In this document: piece by piece, positions 9,017 through 18,264 of the stretch
Layout: each line of letters opens with the position of its first letter
How positions within the stretch are numbered: the stretch's first letter is position 1
Assembly: GCF_018119395.1 (NCBI RefSeq)
Contig: NZ_JAGPWD010000035.1
Coordinates: 1 to 61,003, forward strand
Length of the DNA: 61,003 nt
From: Massilia sp. ZL223
Lineage (GTDB): Bacteria > Pseudomonadota > Gammaproteobacteria > Burkholderiales > Burkholderiaceae_D
Direction of reading: 5' to 3'
The notes under the pieces: model-generated
Seen by the model: only the letters and a program-made list of their open reading frames with translations
Database searches by the model: none
What the model was told of the DNA's origin: nothing
Position numbers and translations under genes: made by a program

Positions 9017-10609
9017 ATGAGCAAAACGGCGGTGGTCGTGCTGAGCTTGCTGCTGGCGATGGCGGGCATCGGCGCTCCGATCTGGTTCGCCATCGCCCAG
9101 TCCGAGCGCCAGGGTTTCGAGGCGGTGTCGCGGCAGGCGCTGGCCTATGCGCGCGATAACCTGCTGCGTTCCGACGAAACCGGCGCCCAGATCGCGGCGG
9201 GCGTGGACCGCCTCGCCCGGGATCATGCGGCGGCGCCCTGTTCGCCGACCAGCATCGACGCCATGCGCGAAATCGATGTCGGCTCGAGCTATATCCAGGC
9301 CGTCGGCTACCTGCGCGGCGATATGCTGGTCTGCTCGTCGTTCGCAGGCCAGTCGAGCCAGTTCGCGCTCGGCCCGGCGGACTACCGGACCGCGAACGCC
9401 GCCTCGTTCCGGCGCGACGTGCGCTTCCCGTTCGCGCCGCAGCGGTCTTTTATCGTCATCGAGCGGAACGGTTTCGCGGCCGTCATCCACAAAGATCTGC
9501 CGATCGACACGGCCAAGAGCGAACCGGATGTGTCGCTGGCGGTGTTCTCCAGGCAGAGCACGACGCCGCTAAGTGTGCGCGGCCACATCGAGCCGGCCTG
9601 GCTCGGCCGGCTCGGCAAGGCGCGCGAGGCGGCTTTCGTCGATGGGGAGCATCTTGTCGCGGTGGTGCGCTCGGAGCACTATCTGACCGCGGCCATCGCC
9701 GCCGTGCCGCTGCGCTACCTGCGCGAGCGCACGAACGACGTGGCGCGGCGCCTGGTGCCGGCCGGACTGGCGGCCGGCGCGCTGGCGACCCTGGCGATCC
9801 TCTACCTGGCGCGCGAGCAGATGGCGCTGCCGGCGGCGGTGCGGACCGCATTGCGGCGCCGGGAACTGTTCCTGCTTTACCAGCCTGTGGTCGAGCTCCA
9901 CAGCGGGCGCTGGGTCGGCGTCGAGGCGCTGCTGCGCTGGCGGCGCCCGACCGGCGAGATCGTGAGTCCGGAGCTGTTCATCCCGATCGCCGAACAGCAC
10001 GGCATGATCGTCCGGATCACCCAGCGGGTGCTCGAACTGCTGTGCAAGGAGGCAGCGGGCCTGCTGGCCGCCCATCCCGGCTTCCATATCGCAATCAATG
10101 TATCGCCGGCCGATTTCCATGATCCCGGCTTCCTCGACGGACTGCACGCGGCCCTGCGCGGGATGGGCGCGGCGCCCGGCAACCTGATCCTCGAAGTGAC
10201 CGAGCGGGGCCTGATGGATCCGGACGTGGCGCGTACCACGACCGGCGTCTTGCGCCGCAATGGCTACGCGCTGGCGATCGACGACTTCGGCACCGGCTAC
10301 TCCAGCCTGGCCTATCTCGAATCGCTGGAACTCGACTACCTGAAGATCGACCGCAGCTTCATCGAGGCGATCGGCACCGGCGCGCCCACCAGCCAGGTGG
10401 TCCAGCACATCATCGCGATCGCGCGCGACCTGGACCTGAACATGATCGCCGAAGGCATCGAGAGCGAGGCCCAGGCGGCGTTCCTGCGCGCACGCGGGGT
10501 CCAGTACGGCCAGGGCTGGCTGTTCGGGAAGCCCATGCCCTTAGCCGAGGTGGCCGCCCACCTGCGCCGCCAGGCCGAGGTGCAGGCCATGGCCGCGAAC
10601 GACGCCTGA
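9017..10609 (+). CDS. CSS-motif EAL-domain cyclic-di-GMP phosphodiesterase (copy 2)
   Basis: 530 aa, same architecture as the preceding gene: helix at residues 5-28, periplasmic CSS domain with Cys75 (APCSPT) and Cys106 (VCSS) at exactly the same positions, second helix near 238-258, then EAL with VEALLRW, EVTERG, IDDFGTGYSS, KIDRSF and EGIESEAQ all present. Predicted active phosphodiesterase. GGGAG lies ~6 bp before the ATG. The 3' halves of the two genes share long nearly identical DNA (for example around 8676-8745 and 10366-10435), pointing to duplication or gene conversion, while the periplasmic halves have diverged. Confidence 0.93.
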   Translation: MSKTAVVVLSLLLAMAGIGAPIWFAIAQSERQGFEAVSRQALAYARDNLLRSDETGAQIAAGVDRLARDHAAAPCSPTSIDAMREIDVGSSYIQAVGYLRGDMLVCSSFAGQSSQFALGPADYRTANAASFRRDVRFPFAPQRSFIVIERNGFAAVIHKDLPIDTAKSEPDVSLAVFSRQSTTPLSVRGHIEPAWLGRLGKAREAAFVDGEHLVAVVRSEHYLTAAIAAVPLRYLRERTNDVARRLVPAGLAAGALATLAILYLAREQMALPAAVRTALRRRELFLLYQPVVELHSGRWVGVEALLRWRRPTGEIVSPELFIPIAEQHGMIVRITQRVLELLCKEAAGLLAAHPGFHIAINVSPADFHDPGFLDGLHAALRGMGAAPGNLILEVTERGLMDPDVARTTTGVLRRNGYALAIDDFGTGYSSLAYLESLELDYLKIDRSFIEAIGTGAPTSQVVQHIIAIARDLDLNMIAEGIESEAQAAFLRARGVQYGQGWLFGKPMPLAEVAAHLRRQAEVQAMAANDA

Positions 10610-10610
10610 T

Positions 10611-11978
10611 CTAGGCGGCTTCGACCGCCGCCGCCGCGCGGCGCTCGCGCACCAGGTAGCCGATGCACAAGGCGCCCAGCCACACCGGGATCAGGTAGAC
10701 CGCGATGTTCAGGCCGGGGCTGAGCAGCATCACGATCAGCAGCGCGGCGACGAAGCCCAGGCACAGGTAGTTCGACAGCGGATAGAAGGGGCTGCGGAAC
10801 AAGGTAGCCTGGCCCAGCTTGTCCTTCTCGCGGCGGAAGCGCAGGTGGCTCCAGGAAATCATCGCCCAGTTGATCACAAGGGCGGCCACGGCCAGCAGCA
10901 TCAGCATGCCCAGCGCCTGCTCCGGCAGGAAATAGTTGACGGCGATGGCGGCGAAGGTGGCCAGGGCCGAGACGCCCAGGGCCGCCAGCGGCACGCCGCG
11001 CGACGAAATGCGCAGCAGGAAGCGCGGCGCATTGCCTTGCTGGGCCAGGCCGTAGAGCATGCGGCTGTTGGCGTAGACGCAGCCGTTGTAGACCGACAGG
11101 GCGGCCGTCAGCACCACGAAGTTGAGCACATTGGCGACCAGGCCGCTGTCGAGTTCCTTGAAGATCAGCACGAAGGGGCTGCCGCCGGTGACGACCTTTT
11201 GCCACGGGTAGAGCGACAGCAGCACGGCCAGGGCGCCGATGTAGAAGATCAGGATGCGGTACAGGGCGTTGTTGGTAGCGCGCGGGATGGTGCGGCTCGG
11301 GTCGTCCGCCTCGGCGGCGGTCATGCCGATGAATTCCAGGCCGCCGAAGGAGAACATGATGACGGCCATCGACATCGCCAGCCCGGCCGCGCCGTTCGGG
11401 AAGAAGCCGCCGTGCCGCCACAGGTTCGATACGCCCGCCTCGGGACCGGCGCCGCCGCTGGCCAGCAGCCAGACGCCGAACACGATCATGCCGACCACGG
11501 CCACCACCTTGATCAGCGCGAACCAGAATTCCATCTCGCCGAAGGCCTTCACGTTCATCAGGTTCAGGCCGTTGACCAGGAAGAAGAAGGCCAGCGCCGT
11601 GACCCAGGTCGGGATCTCGGGGAACCAGTATTGCATGTAGATGCCCAGGGCCGAGAGCTCGGCCAGGCTGACCAGGATGTACATGACCCAGTAGTTCCAG
11701 CCCGAGACGAAGCCGGCCATGCGGCCCAGGTATTTGTTCGGGAAATGGCTGAAGGAGCCGGCGACGGGTTCGGCGACGATCATCTCGCCCAACTGCCGGA
11801 TGATCAGGAAGGCGACCGCGCCGGCGATCGCGTAGCCGAGCAGGACCGAGGGGCCGGCCATCTGGATGGTCTGGGCGATGCCGAGGAAGAGTCCGGTGCC
11901 GATGGCGCCGCCCAGGGCGATCAGCTGGATATGGCGGTTCTTCAGTCCGCGTTTGAGTTCGTGCTTCGCGTCTTGCAT
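10611..11978 (-). CDS. Aromatic amino acid permease, AroP/PheP type (APC superfamily)
   Basis: 455 aa with about 12 membrane helices. The N-terminal RHIQLIALGGAIGTGLFLG is the amino acid transporter signature, and resemblance to E. coli PheP/AroP runs the whole length (for example GSFSHFPNKYLG, AVIMFSFGGLEFIG, NSRMLYGLAQQGNAPRF). Expected to import phenylalanine, tyrosine or tryptophan with protons; exact specificity is uncertain, and GABA or proline permeases of the family are alternatives. Its stop is 1 bp from the convergent EAL gene. Possible functional link to hmgA/hppD, 13 kb away. Confidence 0.85.
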   Translation of the reverse strand: MQDAKHELKRGLKNRHIQLIALGGAIGTGLFLGIAQTIQMAGPSVLLGYAIAGAVAFLIIRQLGEMIVAEPVAGSFSHFPNKYLGRMAGFVSGWNYWVMYILVSLAELSALGIYMQYWFPEIPTWVTALAFFFLVNGLNLMNVKAFGEMEFWFALIKVVAVVGMIVFGVWLLASGGAGPEAGVSNLWRHGGFFPNGAAGLAMSMAVIMFSFGGLEFIGMTAAEADDPSRTIPRATNNALYRILIFYIGALAVLLSLYPWQKVVTGGSPFVLIFKELDSGLVANVLNFVVLTAALSVYNGCVYANSRMLYGLAQQGNAPRFLLRISSRGVPLAALGVSALATFAAIAVNYFLPEQALGMLMLLAVAALVINWAMISWSHLRFRREKDKLGQATLFRSPFYPLSNYLCLGFVAALLIVMLLSPGLNIAVYLIPVWLGALCIGYLVRERRAAAAVEAA

Positions 11979-12021
11979 CGTCGGCCCGGCCTTATGAATT
12001 GTATGATTGCCTGAAAGACAG

Positions 12022-12056
12022 GAATTCTACTGCATCCTTACGGCCGGGTAGAATTC
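12022..12056. promoter_or_regulatory. 9-bp inverted repeat in the aroP-like/glycerate kinase divergent promoter
   Basis: Perfect inverted repeat GAATTCTAC (12022-12030), 17-bp spacer, GTAGAATTC (12048-12056). Each arm contains TAGAAT, a near-consensus -10 hexamer facing outwards (minus strand 12029-12024 toward the permease, plus strand 12049-12054 toward glycerate kinase). It may be two back-to-back promoters, an operator, or both. Confidence 0.5.
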
Positions 12057-12095
12057 GCGATAAGGTAAGTAGCAACTATTCACCGGAATGATCCC

Positions 12096-13370
12096 ATGAG
12101 CGTTTTACAGCCGCCCGCCATCCGGGCGCTTTTGGCCGAGATGTTCCAGGCGGCCATCGATTCGGCGGCGCCGCGCTGCTCCATCGCACGCTTCCTGCCG
12201 CCGCCGCCCAAGGGCCGCACCCTGGTGATCGGCGCGGGGAAGGCGGCCGCCAGCATGGCCCAGGCGCTGGAAGAGCATTGGAGCGGGCCGCTGGAAGGTA
12301 TGGTCGTCACCCGCTATGGCTATGCCATCCCCACCCGCGGCATCGAGGTCGTCGAGGCCGCCCACCCGGTTCCGGACGCCGCCGGCCTCGCCGCGGCGAA
12401 GCGCATGCTGGACATGGTCCAGGGCTTGAACGAAGACGACCTGGTGATCTGCCTGATCTCGGGTGGCGGTTCGTCGCTGCTGCCCCTTCCCGCGCCCGGC
12501 ATCGGCATCGAGGACAAGCAGGCCATCAACAAGGCGCTGCTCGCTTCCGGCGCCACCATCTCGGAGATGAATTGCGTGCGCCGCCACCTCTCGAGCATCA
12601 AGGGCGGGCGCCTGGCGGCCGCCTGCCATCCGGCGCGGGTGCTGACGCTGTTGATTTCCGACGTGCCGGGCGACGATCCGATCGACATCGCCTCCGGGCC
12701 GACCGTGGCCGATCCGAGCACCTGCGCGGACGCGCTGGAAGTCGTCGGGCGCTACGGCATCGCGCTGCCGCCGGCGGCGCGCAGGCTGCTCGAAAGCGGC
12801 GAAGGAGAAAGCGTCAAGCCGGGCGACAAGCGCCTGGCGCGCATCGAGACGCACCTGATCGCCACGCCCCAGATGGCGCTGGAAGCGGCGGCCAGGGTGG
12901 CCGAACGCGCCGGGATTCCGGTCCACCTGCTGGGCGACAGCCTGGAAGGCGAGGCCCGCAGCGCTGGAACGCTGCTGGCGGGGATCGCGCGCCAGGTCGC
13001 GGACAAGGGACAGCCGTTCCGCCCGCCCTGCGTCCTGCTCTCCGGCGGCGAGACCACGGTGACGGTGCGGGGGAAAGGACGCGGCGGGCGCAATGTGGAA
13101 TTCCTGCTGGCGCTGGCGCTGGCCCTGCGCGGCCACCCGGATATCCACGCGCTGGCGGGCGACACCGACGGCGTGGACGGCATCGAGGAGATCGCCGGCG
13201 CCATCGTCGGCCCGGACAGCCTGGCGCGCGCCTGGGCGCAAGGCATCAACCCGGCCGCCAGCCTGGACGACAACGACGGGCACGGCTTCTTCGGCGCCCT
13301 GGGCGACGCCGTCGTCACCGGCCCGACGCTGACCAACGTCAACGACTTTCGCGCGATCTACATCGGATAG
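12096..13370 (+). CDS. Glycerate 2-kinase (GckA/TtuD, MOFRL family)
   Basis: 424 aa. Phosphorylates D-glycerate to 2-phosphoglycerate; older annotations of this family read hydroxypyruvate reductase TtuD. Seen: LVIGAGKAAASMA near residue 45, AAHPVPD, the ISGGGSSLLPLP nucleotide-binding loop, CVRRHLSSIKGGRLA, ISDVPGDD and, in the C-terminal MOFRL domain, LLSGGETTVTVRGKGRGGRN and AGDTDGVDG. Full-length. The upstream SD is weak. It stands alone, without tartronate or glyoxylate genes next to it, so the source of glycerate is not indicated. Confidence 0.92.
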   Translation: MSVLQPPAIRALLAEMFQAAIDSAAPRCSIARFLPPPPKGRTLVIGAGKAAASMAQALEEHWSGPLEGMVVTRYGYAIPTRGIEVVEAAHPVPDAAGLAAAKRMLDMVQGLNEDDLVICLISGGGSSLLPLPAPGIGIEDKQAINKALLASGATISEMNCVRRHLSSIKGGRLAAACHPARVLTLLISDVPGDDPIDIASGPTVADPSTCADALEVVGRYGIALPPAARRLLESGEGESVKPGDKRLARIETHLIATPQMALEAAARVAERAGIPVHLLGDSLEGEARSAGTLLAGIARQVADKGQPFRPPCVLLSGGETTVTVRGKGRGGRNVEFLLALALALRGHPDIHALAGDTDGVDGIEEIAGAIVGPDSLARAWAQGINPAASLDDNDGHGFFGALGDAVVTGPTLTNVNDFRAIYIG

Positions 13371-13376
13371 CTTCGC

Positions 13377-13484
13377 TCAGAAGTAGCGCCGGGTCGGCTT
13401 CACCGAATAGGTCTGCTTGAACACCCGGCGCTGGATCTGGCGCCACACGAAGCCGGCCACGGCCATCATGATCATTTTCCGCAT
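13377..13484 (-). CDS. Small hypothetical protein, 35 aa
   Basis: Reads MRKMIMMAVAGFVWRQIQRR and ends in an Arg/Tyr/Phe-containing tail (TRRYF). A strong ribosome binding site, GAGGAG, lies 6 bp before the ATG. A short hydrophobic N terminus is followed by a basic amphipathic stretch, so it may sit at the inner membrane. It is 70 bp downstream of fusA on the same strand. No function recognised. Support is the SD, codon use (G/C in nearly all third positions) and tight packing between neighbours. Confidence 0.6.
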   Translation of the reverse strand: MRKMIMMAVAGFVWRQIQRRVFKQTYSVKPTRRYF

Positions 13485-13554
13485 GAGAAACTCCTCGACA
13501 AGGGTGGACTAATCAGCCGCCACCTTACCCCGCCTCGGTGGACCACGGCGCATG

Positions 13555-15663
<2,109 letters not shown>

Positions 15664-15856
15664 CACAATCTCCTGAAAGAGAAAATCGGATCTGGCCGTT
15701 CAATGTAACTGAAGTGGGGCCGTCTTGCAGGCGCCGGCATCGATTTCTCTCTCTTGCGAAGGAGCATGCGCAGGGTGACGCCGGAACTCATCAAGCAGAC
15801 TCATCTGTGCGAGAATCGTCGGTTCCGTCCATTCACGCTCGCCCTGATGCCAACGT
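15664..15856. other. Divergent intergenic region, fusA / outer-membrane receptor
   Basis: 193 bp carrying both promoters. Apart from the fusA SD I see no clear sigma-70 pair, palindrome, riboswitch or Fur-type box. The receptor gene lacks an obvious SD. Confidence 0.4.
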
Positions 15857-18097
15857 ATGACCATGCCGCACCGCACCGCTTCTGTCCCGATCTCGACACT
15901 GGGCCGCGCCGTGCTCGCGCTGTGCGCCGCCACCGCTTCCGTCCAGGCCCAGCAGGCGCAGGAGCCACCCGCACAGGAGCAGGCGAAAGCGGCGCCCGCC
16001 GTGCCGGCGCCGGCGGTCGAAGCCACGGTCTCGGTCAGCGCCGCGCGCCCGACCAACCGCATCGACCGCCAGGTCTACGACGTCAAGGCCGACCCGGCGA
16101 CCTCGGTCGACTCGGTGGCCGACACCCTGAACAAGGTGCCCTCGGTGGCGGTTGATCCGGACGGCAATGTCTCGCTGCGCGGACGCAACAATGTGCAGAT
16201 CCTGGTGGACGGCAAGCAGTCGGCCATGATGCAGGGCGAGAACCGGGCCGCGGCGCTGAACGCGCTGCCGGCGGCGGACCTGGAATCGGTCGAGGTGATC
16301 AACAATCCGGGCGCTCAGTTCGGCAACGAGGGCGGCGGCGGGCCGATCATCAACCTGGTGATGCGGCGCGAGCGGCGCCCCGGCGGTTTCGCTTCGCTCA
16401 ACGCCAACGCCGGCACCGGGGGACGCTTCCACGCGAATGCCTTCTGCAGCTACACCACCGGCCGCATGAGCCTGCAGGGCAGCGTCTTCGGCCGCCACGA
16501 CCGTCGCGCTTCGACCGGCGAAACCTTGCGCGAGCGCATCGATCCGGCCAGCGGCGCCGTGTCGCGCAGCGCGCAGCATAGCCGCGGCGAGAACCGCAAC
16601 GACGTCGGCGGCTTCAACGGATCGCTCAGCTACAACCTGGGCGACAAGGATGTGCTCGGCGTGAACGCGAACTACCAGGCTGCAAACAGCGACGGCGATT
16701 CAAGCGAAGACTACCGGGGCCTGCGGCCGGACGGCAGCGTCGAGAGCGAGTACACCCGCGGCACGGAACGCGAGGGCCGCAACCGCAGCTACAGCCTGGG
16801 CACGCGACTGGACCACAAGGGCGACCAGGACGGCGAGGCGCTCAAGCTCGACCTGCGCCTGTCAGGCTCGGACAACGACAACGGCGCGCGCTATGCCAGC
16901 CTGTATACGCTGCGGCCGCCGGCCGCGGCGAATCCCTTCAACCGCCAGGAGGGCGTCAACGACAGCCGCGTGGCCGACTTCACCGCCGACTACGAGCTGC
17001 CGGTGGCGGAGGGGCTGCTCAAGCTGGGCGCCAAGGCGGCGCGCACCAGCAGCAGCTTCGACAACCTGTTCCTCGACATCGACCCGGCCACCATGGCCGA
17101 GCGCGTCAATACCACGCGCACCAACCGCTTCGAGCTGGACGACTCCACCTTGGCCGTCTACGGCTCCTACGAGCGCCGCCTGGACAGCAAGTGGAAGGCG
17201 CAGGGCGGCCTGCGGGCGGAGTACAACGAACTCGACATGCACCAGGTGACGACCGGGATCCGGGCCAGGAACGATTCGACCGACCTGATCCCGAGCGCCT
17301 TCGTCACCTACGCGCTGTCCGAGGATGGCACGCTGCGCCTGAGCTACGCCCACCGCATCCGCCGTCCCGGCGCGGGCGACCTGAATCCCTTCGTGGTCTA
17401 CCGCGACGAGCTGAACATCGCATCCGGCAACCCGGCGCTCAAGCCCAGCGAGTCGGATTCGCTGGAGCTAGGCTACGAGACCCGCTTCGGGAAGGTCGAC
17501 ACCAACCTGCGCCTGTACGCGCGGCGCGATACCGACCTGATTTCCGAGCGGCGCCTGCTGCTGGCCAACGACGTGCTGCTCACCACGCGCGAGAACGCGG
17601 GCAGCAAGCGCTCGGGCGGGCTGGAATTCTCGTTCAGCGGACGCGCCACGCCGGCCCTGCAGCTGAACCTGAGCGGCAATATCGGCTATGCGGAGCAGAC
17701 CGTGCTGGGCGGGCAGGCCGGGGCAAACCGCAGTGCGGCCTCGCTCAGCGTGCGCGGCCGTCTCGGCTGGCAGCCGGACAAGGAGAACCAGTTCCAGCTG
17801 GTGCTCAATGCCCAGGGCAAGGAATTGTTCGGAGAGGGCTACCGCCAGCCCGTGCGGACGGCCAACCTCAGTTATCGCCGGACCTTGAGCCCGGCCCTGA
17901 GCCTGGTGCTCAATGTCAACGACGTGTTCGATTCGCAGAAGACGGAGATGGTCACCGAGACCGCGCGCCTGCGCGAACGCAGCGTGCGCCGCGGCGACGG
18001 ACGGGTCGTGTTCCTGGGCCTGTCCTACCGCTTCGGCTCCTTTGGCGGCGGCAACCGGGGTCCCGGCATGCGTCCGATGGGGCCGCCTGGACGCTGA
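15857..18097 (+). CDS. TonB-dependent receptor-like outer-membrane beta-barrel protein
   Basis: 746 aa. Signal peptide (cleavage probably after VQAQ), a plug domain around residues 55-170 (DTLNKVPSVAVDPDGNVSLRG, VEVINNPGAQFGNEGGGGPIINLV) and a barrel of the OMP_b-brl_3 type to the C terminus. Such proteins bind large ligands at the surface and depend on TonB. The usual C-terminal aromatic residue is replaced: after the last strand (LSYRFGSF) comes a Gly/Pro-rich tail ending GPPGR. No TonB box is certain. No ligand clue from neighbours, no Fur site seen. ATG two codons downstream is an alternative start. Confidence 0.85.
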   Translation: MTMPHRTASVPISTLGRAVLALCAATASVQAQQAQEPPAQEQAKAAPAVPAPAVEATVSVSAARPTNRIDRQVYDVKADPATSVDSVADTLNKVPSVAVDPDGNVSLRGRNNVQILVDGKQSAMMQGENRAAALNALPAADLESVEVINNPGAQFGNEGGGGPIINLVMRRERRPGGFASLNANAGTGGRFHANAFCSYTTGRMSLQGSVFGRHDRRASTGETLRERIDPASGAVSRSAQHSRGENRNDVGGFNGSLSYNLGDKDVLGVNANYQAANSDGDSSEDYRGLRPDGSVESEYTRGTEREGRNRSYSLGTRLDHKGDQDGEALKLDLRLSGSDNDNGARYASLYTLRPPAAANPFNRQEGVNDSRVADFTADYELPVAEGLLKLGAKAARTSSSFDNLFLDIDPATMAERVNTTRTNRFELDDSTLAVYGSYERRLDSKWKAQGGLRAEYNELDMHQVTTGIRARNDSTDLIPSAFVTYALSEDGTLRLSYAHRIRRPGAGDLNPFVVYRDELNIASGNPALKPSESDSLELGYETRFGKVDTNLRLYARRDTDLISERRLLLANDVLLTTRENAGSKRSGGLEFSFSGRATPALQLNLSGNIGYAEQTVLGGQAGANRSAASLSVRGRLGWQPDKENQFQLVLNAQGKELFGEGYRQPVRTANLSYRRTLSPALSLVLNVNDVFDSQKTEMVTETARLRERSVRRGDGRVVFLGLSYRFGSFGGGNRGPGMRPMGPPGR

Positions 18098-18196
18098 TTA
18101 GAGCACGCCGAAGAACAAGAGCACCAGCAGGGTCAGGACCACCGACACCAGGATCGATCCCAGGCAGCCGAGCTTGTTCGAGAAAAAGAGAAACAT
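18098..18196 (-). CDS. Small membrane protein, 32 aa
   Basis: Reads MFLFFSNKLGCLGSILVSVV then a second hydrophobic stretch to FFGVL: a single membrane helix with a KLGC turn near the N terminus. AAGG lies ~7 bp before the ATG; a start two codons earlier (18202) is possible. Same strand as, and 68 bp after, the PAS-GGDEF-EAL gene, and its stop abuts the convergent receptor gene. Function unknown. Evidence is the SD, hydrophobic composition and clean fit between neighbours. Confidence 0.55.
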   Translation of the reverse strand: MFLFFSNKLGCLGSILVSVVLTLLVLLFFGVL

Positions 18197-18264
18197 GGTC
18201 ATCCTTCATGACGGGGATGCGCCGAGTATAGCGGCCTGCGCCGTAGACGGGCGCACGCAGGCCG

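Noticed and set aside
15664..15856. Possible Fur box upstream of the TonB-dependent receptor-like gene
   Set aside because: No GATAAT-type repeats found; the protein may not be iron-related.
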